From Climacteris rufus (Eukaryota > Chordata > Aves > Passeriformes > Climacteridae): a stretch of 64,000 bases of DNA. The stretch lies in contig VZRZ01001998.1 of assembly GCA_013398175.1 (NCBI GenBank), positions 671,122 through 735,121 on the forward strand, in the 5' to 3' direction. Below, piece by piece: positions 22,081-34,735 of this stretch (positions within the stretch are counted from its first letter, which is position 1; every line of letters starts with the position of its first letter). A program made the translations under genes and the position numbers. Below the pieces are notes generated by a model. It searched no databases. It was not told the origin of the DNA and was given only the letters and a program-made list of their open reading frames with translations.

Positions 22081-25000
22081 GGTTGATATTTTAAAATATT
22101 CTGCATTATTTCTACAATTTCTATTATAAATTAAGGTAAAATTAGATCCTGCATTGCAAATATTTCACATTTCCAAAATCGGTTCTTTCAACTATTTCAA
22201 GGCTCGTTGGCTTTTTTTCTGTTTGTTTGGGGTTGTTTCTGCATTTGCAACTATTCTAAAAATCAGTAATTTCCTAAAAATTTTTGTAAAACTAAGAACA
22301 AATACCTTCACCCTCCTCCAAATCAGTCATGTGGAGACCTGTAAGACTTTAAAGACGTAATAAAGCTACAAAGAGAAAATAATCTGATGAGTAGCAGTGG
22401 AGGAAAGGGGCAGCACAAAAATGAAATTGTCTCTATTAAAATAATAACACAAATCAAAGAAATAGAATGTAGTTCAATTACATGGGCCAACAGTTATACA
22501 TATAAAGAGATCTGCAGGTTTATGAGAATTAGGTGGGATTAAGCAACTTTAGTATAACTCTGTAATAGATAGTGATATATTTCAAACTATCAGTGATCTC
22601 ATTGAATTTTAGGGATTCATTAACTACTAAACAAACTAATGTTTATATCACCTCTATTAAGAGAAATTGTGAAATCCAAACCCCCAATTTTCTTGAAAGT
22701 TCTCTATCAATTTAAAACAGTCTCCTTTAAATTGGGTTTTGGTGCTGTGTCTCTTGAGAAAATATTTCTAATTTCTTTCCAGTAACTATTCTGAACTTCT
22801 AAAAGGATACACCCTGCACAGAAAAGCTGTTTCTGACACATGATAAAGAAAAAAAGATTTATACTTGCATACCTCTATTCACCTCAACCTTCTTTTGGGG
22901 TTCAGCAGAAAACATGTTATATGAGAAATACAACCCATCAGATTTCTGTCACTTGACATAGGACTTCTAGCACTTTTGCTCAGTAATCCATCCAAAAGCA
23001 TTTTATACAAACACTGTTCAGTTCAAAAAGGTCGTATAAACAAAAAACCCTTCAGTCACAGCAGCATCTGTTGTTAGAGATAAAATCCAAGGTTCTAAAA
23101 AAACACTATTAGTGTGGGTGATGGTTGGACCCTGACTGGACACCACGTTTTCATACACAAAGAGACATTTTTAGCTACAGAACCCTCAGAGTCAGGTTAA
23201 CTATAACTCAATTGTTGGGGTTTTTTTGTCCGAACCACAACAGCCCTCCCCACGTTTGAACTCCCAGTCATCTTTTTTCCCGTCCAAGTTAACTTTCTCT
23301 AAAAGTTCAGTCCTTCTAAATGTGTAGATTAAAATTCAGTGCAAGAAATAGAGGACACTGAGAAGAAATCCACTGGAGGTGGCAGAATAGCCTGGAGATC
23401 TGCCTCTTGAAAATGCCAGAATTGAGAAGAATTCTCTCAACCTACAGATTTCCTCATTGATGTCACTTTTCCTGGCCCTCCAAAGACCATAAATTACACA
23501 TTTTTAGGGTGAGATACAATGCAGTTACTTTCCTGCTTGTCAAGATACCTTCCAGACCATGCAGCTGTCTGTGCAGAAACAGTAATGTCTGGAGAAGGAA
23601 GGATGATGTAGATACCATTAACCAGTAGCCATCAAACAAGAAAAGTGAAGCAAAGACAGATCTATTCCAGTCTTGAAAAACACTGGGTTTTTTTTCCTGG
23701 AGTATTCTCCTCTACATTCTTTGAATTTGTTTCTATCATAACCTATTCTTTAGGAAGACATTTATATCTTTTCAAATATGTAGACATGCACAGTTTAATA
23801 ATAGAGAAAAATGTTAGATTAACTGTTCTGGAGGTGTAACATCTGCAGTCACAAAATAATACCAAAAATAAAATATAATAAGGGTGAATCTCCTGATTAT
23901 CTTGCCAGAGAACATTAAACCTGTTTCAATATAAGATCCTCAAGCAGTGAAAACAAGTCATATTTCAATTGTTAATTGGTTTCTCCTCAAAGACACAAAT
24001 GTTCAAACATTAAATTGTGCCAAACATAACAATTCTACTTTCTGACCCGAAACTTTAAGACCAAAGAAAACATCAGTTGATACCATGACACATGACTGAC
24101 TTTGGCTATCTTACACACAAACACCCAGAGCTAAATATATTAACATGTAATAATCCTATTTGAATCCTCTTAATTTAATACAGCTTCATGTGATTTAAAT
24201 CAGTCTCTCAGAAAAATAATTTCTTTTGCTTACTTACCTTCCTCCCCCCTCACTGTGTTTTCACACATGATTCCAGCTTCATGAAGATGACTGAATAAAC
24301 TTAACATGGATATTGCTGTGCCTTGCAGGACATCAAGCATCCCTTTGTTACAAATACTACCTGTGTCTTGCCCATTTTTTTTTTACCATAAAATACCTCA
24401 TAACCAGTTAATCCAATAAAATAGTAGTGCAATACCGAAAGATTCAATTGTTTCCAGAAGTTTCAACTATTTCACTGCTAATATATTTCTCCTTTGGTTC
24501 CTCATAAGTACTGAGTAGGCTGCCAGAAGTGGCTGTGAATTTGACAGGAAGGAGACCCTCCAGGAAGATGGTTTCAAATGCTCTAAAAGAGGGAACAAGC
24601 AGTTTCATTTTGCAATTATTTTCCTATAGTTCTAAAACTAGTATCTTCCTGTTTTCAGAGAATTTTTCATGATGCCTTTCGTCTCTAGAAGTCAATGGCT
24701 TAGTCAATTTTCAATTTCAATGCCCTTAACAGCCATTGACTTTTTTAAAAAAACAAAGGCTTATTTAAACCTCTAGCTATGATTTCTCAAGCTACTAAAA
24801 CTGTGGTCAGCAGCCTACACCACAAAAATAGCTTTTCTGCTTCCTTACCCTCTAACCACTTGGTGATCACAAGTCTGCCAACCCTGATATCTTCTTTCGC
24901 CTCTCTGTTCTCAGAGAAATGTTGGGTCAGGAAGTTAAAAAATATAAGAATTTTCTTTTTTATCCTCAGCCATTGTATTCTTCTGGGATTTAAGGGACAT

Positions 25001-27018
25001 TAGCTACAAGCTATACTTTCACTACAGAGAAAGAGAGAAGGCAAACATCAGAGATAGATAAAGTGATAGAATAAAAGCCAGTAAAGTGCTTTGATGACAA
25101 AGGTTATGCAAGCGTGAAGGAACACGCTTACACTTCTCATCAGTAGGGAGGAAGGGACTTTGGAGCACAATTTAATGGCCTAAAAAGCCATAAACTGACC
25201 GAAAGTTTGGATTTGGGTACGAAGAGCTCCAGGGACAGAATGTGCAATGCTACCATGTGTCACCAGGGACAACTCTGACATGCATAAAAAAGCTGATAAA
25301 ACATCAGACCTTTAAAAACACGTCATTTTCATGCCCAAATCTCAGACGAGGCTGACTGCAGACCCAGAACTCTTCCCTCCAGAGAAGATGGGCTCTGCTG
25401 TGCAGTTTAGAAATTCATAAGCAAGAACATATGCAGTACTGAAAGCAGACCCTACATGCCAGAGTAGAAGAATCAAGACAAAACCAAAAGAATACTATAA
25501 GCATCAAAATAAATATCAAAATTGTTACTAAGGTATTATTTTTAAACACCTAAAATTATCAAGGCATTCTTTGTCTTGCTGTATTGCTCCACAGAGGAAT
25601 GAGAACATGCCAAATAATGTAAAATAAATTAAAATTGGATATCTTACGATATCTATTTTTCAAAACATTCAGTAGAAAAGCCCTATTTCTTATTAAAACC
25701 AAAAATATTAAGGTTTGTTTTGTTTAGGATATGACACTAGGCCACTGCTCACTATGTCCATGCCCTTCTGGGACAGCTTGTTCTCTGCTCCTGCATCCCC
25801 CACATTTAGCAGTGCAGATGAGGCTCGTGTGACACCCCATGTGCTGCAAGAGCCCTTTCCCCTTATCCAGAGCTCCATGTGCAAGATGCAGCCAGAAGGA
25901 AACCCAAAGAACCTTTCTACTCCCAGACACATCCTTACCCCCCTCCCTGCTGTATCCATGTGCAATCCTGTCTGCTGAGACCATACGGGTGTGTGAAAGA
26001 CTCCAGAGTGAACCCTAAAGCTGTCAGCAAGGCTGGTTCCATCAGCCTCCCCACCACTCCTCAGCAGTGAGACTGTCAGAAACTGCTAATGAAATCCTTT
26101 CCCCCATTTAACGACCATGGTAAACAGGAGATGGAAAATATCATATGGAGACCATTAAATCAAACACAATTTGCTTACTTAGCAACACTTTAGCAATTAA
26201 AAGTTTGGAATCTATATACATGTATATAAATAAAAATAATGGGAGAAAAAGGACCTTTAAATCATCCATAAAGTTCAGCCTCTCCTCCTGTTTTCCACAA
26301 CCTGATTTACAAATCTAATATTTAAATTTCAAGCAACTAACTTCACACAAAATTGAAACAGAAGATGGAAAATAAAAAGAGAAAAAGAAAACAACAAAGG
26401 CAAAGCAACCAAGTAGAGGTTGCTAAAGCAATTTTGGTTTACTATATTTTTGTTTCCTTTATGATTGTGGTAGATTTTTCTGTCATAGACAGGTCACGTT
26501 TCTAGAAATAATGGACTCCCTCAATAAAAATCACCTTAAAATTAACTTAAAATTATATAAAAATCAAATGCAGATTATATCAAAGTCTCTACCAAATTAT
26601 CCCATGAATAATTTTGATGTATTTTAATAAATTTTTAAGTAATGTTTACTTCTGAAACACAGCAATTGCTTATGACATTTCTTTGATCTATACTGAATTT
26701 TATCTATTTTTATTGTAATATAGAATGCGCCTGGTTCATATATTGATATCTTTTGATGTACTGAAGTCTTCATATAATTTTTGTTACACATGATATTTTA
26801 AAAAATAAATAAAAAAACATATGGAGAATATTTATATAGTGTATGCAGCAGATCACAAGTAAATTCAGTCAGTTTTTCATGAATAATAGAGAACAGAATT
26901 CTGATTGAAAACTACATGCATCTAAAATGAACAGTACTTATACCAATAATCTGTGTACCAGTGAGATACAGTCTGTATGCAAACTCTCCATAGGCATACT
27001 ATTTCCATAAGATCCAGT
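22081..27018. other. Mostly gene-free DNA with a GC-richer patch
   Basis: No identifiable gene. A GC-richer patch at about 25715-26060 carries overlapping open frames on both strands (87 codons plus, 86 and 85 codons minus) but no recognised domain or transposon end. The rest is AT-rich and unremarkable, with a strongly AT-rich part at 26500-26900. Confidence 0.5.
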
Positions 27019-27253
27019 ATCATGGAATGGGTTGGAAAGGACCTTAAAGATCACCTTGTTCCAATCCCTGCCATGGGCAGGAACAGCATCCACGAGATCA
27101 GGTTGATTCAAGCCCCATTCAACCTGGCCTTGAACAGGGATGGGGCATCCACAGCTTCTCTGGGCAACCTGTGCCAGGGCCTCACTACCCTCCCAGGCAG
27201 GAATTCCTGCCTAATCTCTGATCTAAACTTGCCCTCCTGCAGTTTAAAGCCAC
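27019..27253 (-). mobile_element. CR1 LINE 3' fragment, minus strand
   Basis: It begins TATCATGGAATGGGTTGGAAAGGACCTTAAAGATCACC and goes on through CTGGCCTTGAACAGGGATGGGGCA and GGGCAACCTGTGCCAGGGCCTCAC to CTGCAGTTTAAAGCCAC. The CACTTCCAGG block between GAACA and GGGATGGGG is deleted compared with the copies at 17.2 and 62.0 kb. The minus frame at 27108-27353 (RVVRPWHRLPREAVDAPSL) is again the CR1 tail. Confidence 0.96.
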
Positions 27254-28082
27254 ATAGACTTAAAGGTTTTGCATGCAAACAAGACACTTCCCTCTTTTTA
27301 CTCAGCACAGGAAAGTAAAAGGGACCAAATCCAGTGGCATTTGCATTTCTCATCTGAAAGAGGCATGGGGAAAAATCCCTAAGTGTCAGCTACAGATTCC
27401 AGAGAACAGGAGCGACAGATAAACAGGACTTCTTTCTTCCAGGTAGCGTCCATGTCTGTGCTCTCATGCTGCAACCTACATAATGTACATACAGCCCTTC
27501 AACTGCCTGTAAAGTAGATAAATCTTGCCCAGAGTTCAACAGCACTTTAAAAGTGACCACTTCTTCACAGATCACTGGACCTACACCATTAAAGCATTCA
27601 GGTGAGCTTCTCATCTCACAAAGGAAGCGTCTGTTGCAAAGCATTTTGCTGGCAAAGATGATTAAAAAGAATTCTGCCAGTGTCTGCTTAGTGGAGTCAC
27701 CAGGGAAATGAACCCTTGACAGCTGCAATCATCTCAGAAACAAAACAGAACTCTTGCATTGGGCTGGGTTGGAGTTTGAAAGAATTACAAACAAGTGGCT
27801 GTACAAATACCTGGAATGCTGGTGAAAAAAATGGGATACAAATGTCAAAAGTAGCCCAAGGACAGAAAGGATCTGTAAAGATTCAAAGAGAAAAGGAAAG
27901 AGCACAAACAGCATCGTGCAAAGACTGGACAGGACAGGAATGGTGGCAGTTGTGTCTCCCCTCCCATGAACACATCAGGGTGGGTAATGGAGAGAAAGGG
28001 GAACTTTTAGCCTCCCAAAAGATCATGATGTATCCACTGGGAGAGCACACAGACTTTGAAAGTGGAGAGTTTGTAACACAGT
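27254..28082. other. Unique DNA upstream of the solo LTR
   Basis: Open frames of 112 codons (27390-27728 minus) and 137 codons (27716-28129 plus, running into the LTR) occur, but neither matches a family I know, and the second ends inside the repeat. No promoter or splice structure supports them. Confidence 0.45.
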
Positions 28083-28783
28083 TGTCCTGGGTTAAAGTGT
28101 ATTCTATTCCCATTTTTGTGAGCTATTGAAACCAGGTGCAGCAATGTTCCTTGCCCCCTCGTGTTACGGGCCCATCACCACCCGCCACAGGACTCACAGA
28201 TAACTTGCACCTGCTCCTGCCTCATGTTCATGGGCCCAGCAAGGCCCGGATCACTCGCACCTGCTCTCAATGGGCCCCTCAGCACAGAAAACTCCTACCT
28301 GCTCTGTCTCACCTCCACTTCCCACTGTGAGATGCTCCGCCCAGGGGGAGGAGCCCAGCATTCCGTGGGAACATAACCTGGGGTTTGGAACAACAGAGAC
28401 AGCATCACCTACTGGGATCCCAGAGAACGAGAGCTGCACAACCACCACTGGACTTTCTGAGAAGGATCAGACCTTTCCTACAGGATCACTGCTTCAACAG
28501 GAGCACTTCAGAGAGAACTGCAGCTACTGCCCAATCAGACTGCTACCACAGCCCTGCCCGGCAGGGTGTCAGGATGTATCCCTGACTGTCAGGCTAAACC
28601 AGTGTTTTGTATCATTGCTTTGTTATATATTAGTAAAATAAATGTTATTCTATTCCACATATCTTTGCCTGAAATCCCTTTAATTTCAAATTTATCATAA
28701 TTCAGAGGGAAGGGGGTTGCATTTTCCATTCCAAGGGGGGCTCCTGCCTTTCTTAGTAGGCACCTGTCTTTCAGACCAAGAAA
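28083..28783 (+). mobile_element. Solo LTR of an endogenous retrovirus
   Basis: A GC-rich block of about 700 bp starts with TGTCCTGGGTTAAAG, an LTR opening I associate with songbird ERV families, and ends near CACCTGTCTTTCAGACCAAGAAA, where the canonical terminal CA seems mutated. A polyadenylation signal AATAAA lies at 28637-28642 and is followed by a T-rich segment, marking the R/U5 part. The plus strand is therefore the sense strand. Flanking 5-mers ACAGT (28078-28082) and ATAGT (28784-28788) look like a target-site duplication with one change. No gag, pol or env sequence adjoins it, so it is a solo LTR left by LTR-LTR recombination. The ERV class cannot be fixed from this alone, though a 5-bp duplication would favour an ERVL-type origin. 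Open frames inside (for example 28270-28641) are incidental. Confidence 0.8.
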
Positions 28784-29365
28784 ATAGTGGAAAAAAGTTC
28801 GCACAGAACTGTTAATAGATTATTACATATAGGCACTTACACAAAATTCTATTTATCATATGTCATATTCGCATGTATTGAAAGAACATAAAGTTCCACA
28901 GGTTTTATAATCACTTTTATAACCTGATCTTATTTTCAATTGTATTAGCAAAATCTGCTGCTTCTCTTCCCTGCCTTGGTTAAATAATTAGTTACCATGG
29001 AAACCAACATACTTCTGGTATGGACACCAAGTTGAGACATCGACATTAATGTGAAATGTCTCCTCTTCCTGTAGCTAGATGGGGACAGTGGTGACCATGA
29101 AATAGGCTTCATGTTATAAACAGCCTCACAGTGTTTGTGACAACAATTAAATTTGGATAACGTTGCAAAGCTGTGCACATAATAGAATAAGAATTTTAAA
29201 TTATTTTCCTTATTTTAATGAGAATGGACTTAGATTATATACCAAGCAAGTACTTCATGTTCCTCAATTTACAGCTATTTTAGCAGAACCATCCTTTTTC
29301 AAAAGTGAATCACGATCAACTCTACAAAGAAGGAAACAGGTATCTCTTGGACCAAAAATGACAAC
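28784..29365. other. Unique DNA, no gene recognised
   Basis: The interval between the LTR and the 41-bp duplication holds no recognised feature. Frames are below 80 codons. Confidence 0.5.
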
Positions 29366-29447
29366 TGGGTATGTGGTTTTTTTAATTTCAACTACTTTAT
29401 AAAACCTGGGTATGTGTTTTTTTTAATTTCGACTACTTTATAAAACC
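29366..29447. repeat. 41-bp tandem duplication
   Basis: Two adjacent copies (29366-29406 and 29407-29447) each start TGGGTATGTG and end ACTTTATAAAACC. They differ at 2 of 41 positions (G/T at unit position 11, A/G at position 25). The near identity points to a recent duplication, possibly polymorphic in the population. Confidence 0.95.
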
Positions 29448-29918
29448 TGTCTGGCTAGTGAAAAGAAGTTTCCTGTCATTATAGGAATCTCCTATATCAC
29501 CTCAGGAGACGTCGTTTTAAGCGAGCAATCAGAGCTCTTTCATCAGCTCCTCTCACTTCAAGATATAAATGGCCCCCGGAAATATGGGGTGCAGCAGCTC
29601 TCATGTCAACATTTACCCTCCCAGGTATTCCTATGCAAATAAATGCACACTGCTGAATGTACGAGAGCTGGTCCCAGGAGTGGGAATGTGCAAGCCTACC
29701 CCTTAATTAGAACCTAGGTTCCTGTCATTTAAAAGCTGTTTCATATGCAGATACAGCAAGAGACATCTAAATGAAATCATTTATTCCTATGATTATTTCA
29801 ACATGAAAAGGAATGTCAAAGTATGAAACTATGACTGAAAACTGACATGGCTTTAAGGTTGTAAATACTACCCTGTATTTTCAGAATTGTAACTGCATAA
29901 ATACAGTACTTAATTTAC
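29448..29918. other. Unique DNA with promoter-like words
   Basis: No gene. The part 29500-29660 is GC-richer and contains GACGTC (29508-29513), GATATAAAT (29562-29570) and an octamer ATGCAAAT (29633-29640). These are possible CRE, TATA and Oct motifs, but such short words also occur by chance. Confidence 0.4.
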
Positions 29919-29934
29919 TTTTTTTTTTTTTTTT
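29919..29934. repeat. T16 homopolymer
   Basis: Sixteen uninterrupted T residues, not linked to a recognised retrocopy. Confidence 0.95.
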
Positions 29935-31516
29935 GCAAGGGAAGGGAAAGAGAGATAATGATTTAGGAAGATATAGTATGGAAAAGAAGAAGAATAATCA
30001 TGTTTTGGATGAATTTTGCATAAGATCACGTTAAAATATTTAAAACCTCACAATTTTGAGTAGTTTTCTCAGTCTCACCATTTCTTTCTTACAAATACTT
30101 TGTTTCACATTTGATTGAATTATCAATTCATTTAGAGTGTTTTTCCTGTAACCTATGTAAATGGATAAACTGGGAACAGTAGAAAGAAAAAGGCAGCCAA
30201 CAAGAAATTTTTAAAAAAACTGAAGTCCTGCTTCCTAACATATTTCTTCAGAAGGTAAGACAGTGAATTTCTCCAAAGGAGCTAAAGAGAGCAGAAATGG
30301 TATATATAACCCAGAGTGATACAAGAACAAAATAAATATGTGCAAAGATGGGATATCCCAAATAAGATCTCATGGGCATTTTTTTGGTTTTTTTTGACAC
30401 TCACCCACACCTACTTAGCTCTGCCATTTCTTTTCTGAAAGGGGGAGTAATAAAGCAGGCAAAGAACTCTAAGGACAGCTCAAGCAGCCCTGCCACTGCA
30501 TTTGGAAGAAGATATCTGGAAGCGGCATATGGAATGTGGCAAGAATGTGCCAGCCTGCCAGCAGAAGAGTAAGACAGGCAAAGAGAAATATTAATACATG
30601 GAATATCAACGGTTGGACTTCACCATAACCTGTAGGAAGAAATTCTCTAACCCAGACTGTCACTGGAGTTGGAAAATATTAATTATTTTCTTTACCTTGT
30701 TATTACCCAATAATTATTCAATTATTAATTGCACAAAATGTGTGGCCATATGCAAATTAAAAGACAACAAAAATTAAAACTAATTGTTTTGCTAAAGTAT
30801 TGGACAGTAAACCCTTTGACTATCTGTCCAGACAAATCCATAATTACGCCTTCAAATCAAGATTGATTTTTTGTGGCACTGTACACTATCTTGGTTCTAA
30901 GTACTTCAGCACTTAACAATTCAGAAAGAAGATTAAATGTGTAAGCCAGCACTACATATATGGACTGCAGCTGCAAAAATATAAGCACTTAAATAAAAGC
31001 AGGTCATAAGCTTTTGTTCTTTAACACAAAGTTTCCAATTCTCAGCTGAAGCCCGTTTTTGCTTTTGTATAACTGTCACATTTCAGCAGGGTCATAATTT
31101 CAGCTGCTCTCTGAATTTTTTGGTTACATTCACAGTGTAACTGCATTCAAATCATGACGAGGGTGAACCTGTTAATGAGATAATAACATCACAAGTGAAT
31201 ACCTATCCATGCCCTGATGTCTATGGCAGACCTGCAACCTAACAGAGTAAAGGTTTACAGAGACACTACAAAAATATCTCTATCTATTCACCAGAAACTC
31301 TCTCTAGCTGTTGTTAGGAGGACATTTTAAATATTTTTGCCTACTTTTCTAAGCAAAGACATCTGACACAATCCCACAGTGAAGTGCAAATTGGTAGTTT
31401 AAGCACCCATCACACTGTTGGATGTCAGTCATACTGGATAACTTTGGAGCTGATTGACCAATTACAACCACTATGACAAAAGCGCAGCAGTTTCACAGAC
31501 CATTAAATTCCTGAGT
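29935..31516. other. AT-rich unique DNA, conserved-noncoding-like in part
   Basis: No gene. The segments 30680-30790 (several TAATTA/ATTAAT words and an octamer ATGCAAAT at 30750-30757) and 31040-31210 are free of simple repeats and dense in homeodomain/POU-type words. This is the texture of developmental enhancers. Only a multi-species alignment could confirm it. Confidence 0.4.
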
Positions 31517-31553
31517 GGGAGGGGGCGGGGCTGGGTGGGTGGAGGGGACAGGG
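31517..31553 (+). promoter_or_regulatory. Strong G-quadruplex motif with GC box
   Basis: Seven runs of three to five G residues are separated by loops of one to four bases: GGG-A-GGGGG-C-GGGG-CT-GGG-T-GGG-TGGA-GGGG-ACA-GGG. This far exceeds the usual four-run rule for an intramolecular G-quadruplex. It also contains GGGGCGGGGC, a consensus Sp1-type GC box (31522-31531). In the surrounding AT-rich DNA this stands out. A CCAAT (ACCAATCAAC near 31645) and homeodomain-type TAATTAAC/AATTAATTA words follow within 160 bases. Confidence 0.8.
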
Positions 31554-34500
31554 AATTAGCAGAGTGATAGAGATACAATATCAAAATTAGTGCATCTTGC
31601 CGCAGTAAAGGCTTTCATGTCAGCTCAATAGTTCTCCCTTTCAACCAATCAACGACTAATTAACTAGAATTAATTATGGTGTTTGCTACCTCTGTTTCAG
31701 CTAGAACATGGGAACGGTTCGAGAAGGCTGTGGAAGAGACAATTGGAGGTGGGAGGAAATGGATGAGCTTGTTAACACTTCAGGAGAGTTCAGAAAATAT
31801 GGAACATGGTGCTGAAGTGGAAGAGACTAACAGAAAAACTGCAGGAAGCCCAAGTCCATTAGGCACAAATCAATTTTGTAATCATCTGCCCACCAAGCAC
31901 TCCAAGATTTCTGAGAGCCAGTTTCTTCACATAGAAGAAACCAGGTTAAAAACAGTATTTTCAAAACTAAGCTGTGGGTTAAAAATATGCTGAAAAAAGA
32001 TGCAAATGATGCCATCATTATCTGTCACATGCCTATCTCATTGTTTCACATTTCCATCACCTATCACTTAATACAATGTTCTGCTAACTATCATCCCTCT
32101 CAGAGTGGCTGAGTTCAATGGGCAGCAGAACAATTTTTGCCCTCAGGAATTAATGTAATAAAGAGAGGAAATGTACAAGGACTTTTGAAATACATGGTGT
32201 TGTACAAAGAGAGAGAGTATATATGAGAATGGGGACAGGAGGCAGGAGCAGAAATACCAGGCTCAGCAGTTGGAACAGATGCTGGCATTTCAAAGGCTGA
32301 AAAGCCAATCCATCTACAAGACTGAATTTCTCGTCATTACTTCTCCCACCCCTTTTTTCTTGTCCATCAGTTTGTATTCCACTGAGGAAGGAAATGACAA
32401 TGAATAAGCACGTATTTGGGGAGACACAGCAAAAACACTCACGCTAAATGGATTAACATCTTGTTAATCAAGTGGCCAAGTTATTTCAGAGCAATGATTC
32501 CTTACAAAAGAGCTGGACTCTGTCTTGGCCTTTTGGAGATGTCGTTCACAGGGCCCTGTGGATGTGCAGAGTGGTGTTGAGGTTTGGAAGCGAACAGTCT
32601 CTGGAAAGTGCAATCCCAAGAAAGTGCTGGTACGATAAATGATGTTAGGATGATCAGATAATATAGAAGATGAGGAAGGTGGAACAATACATGGGAATGC
32701 TGCTGTAGGGGACAAGGAACACTGGCCACTGACCAGGCAGATGGGTAGTGCCCCTGTACTTGTCCTCAGCTCACCAGCAGCTGTGCTGTTCCACCACATG
32801 AAGGAAACAAGACAGCCCATCCTTTACTACTTTCCACCAGAAAAATCCCAAACCCAGGAGATAGAAGGGTATGAACTGATCTCCCACCATGTGCTTGAAC
32901 CTCTGCACTATTCTACTTCTAAATCCCTGTGTGTGTGAGTTCCTTAACATGCCTCCCTTACAATTTGGTCTCTGAAAATCCTCTGATATTCCATAACTGG
33001 CATTTACATTTGAGCAGTGACATACCCTACAGTGACTTGATTTCCATGTTGGATTAAGCTACTTTGTAAGGAGCTCAGTGGGGCAAATTTCCTTGGCAGG
33101 AATTTAGGTCAAGCACAGTTCTACAAGAGCGTTCAAGTACTTTCGTGTGAAATATTTATACATGGATGAGGCATATATTTTGACACAAAGAGTTCCAGAC
33201 ACAGGCAAATATCTATGATCTGCCATCTTAAGTGGAGGAATAATAATTCCATTTCTTTTTGCACTATAGTCTGTTTGACAGCTCAAGTCTAGAATCCACA
33301 ACACTGACACTAAGCCAAACTGTCACTGACATTTCCATGTCTGAGAAATCCTGAATCTCACAGGTAAACTGTGAAAGCTGAGAAGCAGGGAGTGAAACTG
33401 TGAGGCTCGTATCTACAACAGTAGACAAACTCTAAAAAGTCACTCTGTATGACCTCTGTTTTCTTATAAGTGGGGGCAGCATAAAGCTGGGAAAATAGGA
33501 AGGAATGAAAATCCACAGAACTTTCTGCAGACAGAAGAAACATATGCTCTAGAGAATAAAAAAGAATTAGTCATATGTGGTAGACTAGATGAGCCAGACA
33601 TTATTAAAAGTGAAATATATCCTTTAAATCTAGATAAAGAATGCAAGAAATACATTTATGTAGTCATTTTTATACACTGCTGAGCAGGCAAGAAGGAACG
33701 TACTACAAGTTTGAATTTGCACAGCTGATTTTTCTTTTGTACTAGTAGGAAAGGAGAACTTACAGGGGCTTTCTTAGGGTCAAAAGAAGAACTGGCACCT
33801 ACTAACCTCTATAATTACAACTTATTGATTTAAGTGAGGTGTTTATATCCCAGTAGTACTTTTAATGCAGTTAACATTTACACAGTCATATACATCTCAT
33901 TTAGATGACATTCACACTCTTAATATTCTCTGTTTCTCAGAAGAGAAAGAAAGAAACCTCTTCTATGTTAATGTACACACTAGAAAAATTTTAGCACTTC
34001 AAAGGAGGTAACAAATGTGGCTCAAGAACACCACAAGTCTAGAAGACAAATCACATGCCCTCTTAGAGCCTGAGTAAAGCTGAAGTTCCTCAGACAAAGG
34101 AGAAGCACAAAAGCATATCTTATCTGTAGTGACTCTTTATCATCTCATTTTTACAAAATCTTCCAGACATAAAATAGCTTCCACTAAAAAGAGAGGCTAA
34201 AGATTTTTACTGGAAGCATTAAGGATTGGTGCTTCAGGAGATATATTTTGTCAAGTCAATTAATCAGCTAAGAAAACAATTTTCAGAAAAACACCACAAA
34301 TCAGTGACTGCTTGAAATGTTTTTTTTAAGCATACATTTGTGCATTGTATAAAACTAGAAAATGTGCCCAAAGGCATCAGTCAGCATTTCATGAAAAAAA
34401 CCCCAACAATTTTACCAGTATAGGACCTTTGTCCTAAGACTATCCAGAGGATGCTTACAAAGGAAGGAAAAAATTTATTACCCTCTTATTAAATACAGAG

Positions 34501-34735
34501 AAATTAGGTGAAAACCCACAAAACAATCAAAGTCTTACAACAAGCTAGTGAAAGAATTAGGAACAAATTTCTATCCTGAAATTTTACATTGTATTCTTAG
34601 AATAGGATGATTTTTCCTAAAAGCTTTGAATGAAATCCTGAAAGAGGATATTATTTCCTAAAATAATATTTCCCAGTATATTATTTCCTAAAACTGTGTT
34701 TTCTAGATTTAATCAATAATCTCTTTCACTACAAA
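31554..34735. other. Unique DNA with small open frames
   Basis: No gene identified. A 105-codon ATG frame at 31676-31993 starts just after the AATTAATT cluster. It is rich in Glu, Ser and Thr and matches nothing I know. A 118-codon minus frame (32464-32820) has no recognised domain. A direct 16-base repeat (ATATTATTTCCTAAAA at 34648-34663 and 34678-34693) sits just before the plus-strand CR1. Confidence 0.45.

Noticed and set aside
28270..28641. 123-codon plus-strand frame
   Set aside because: Lies wholly inside the solo LTR, with no coding signal.
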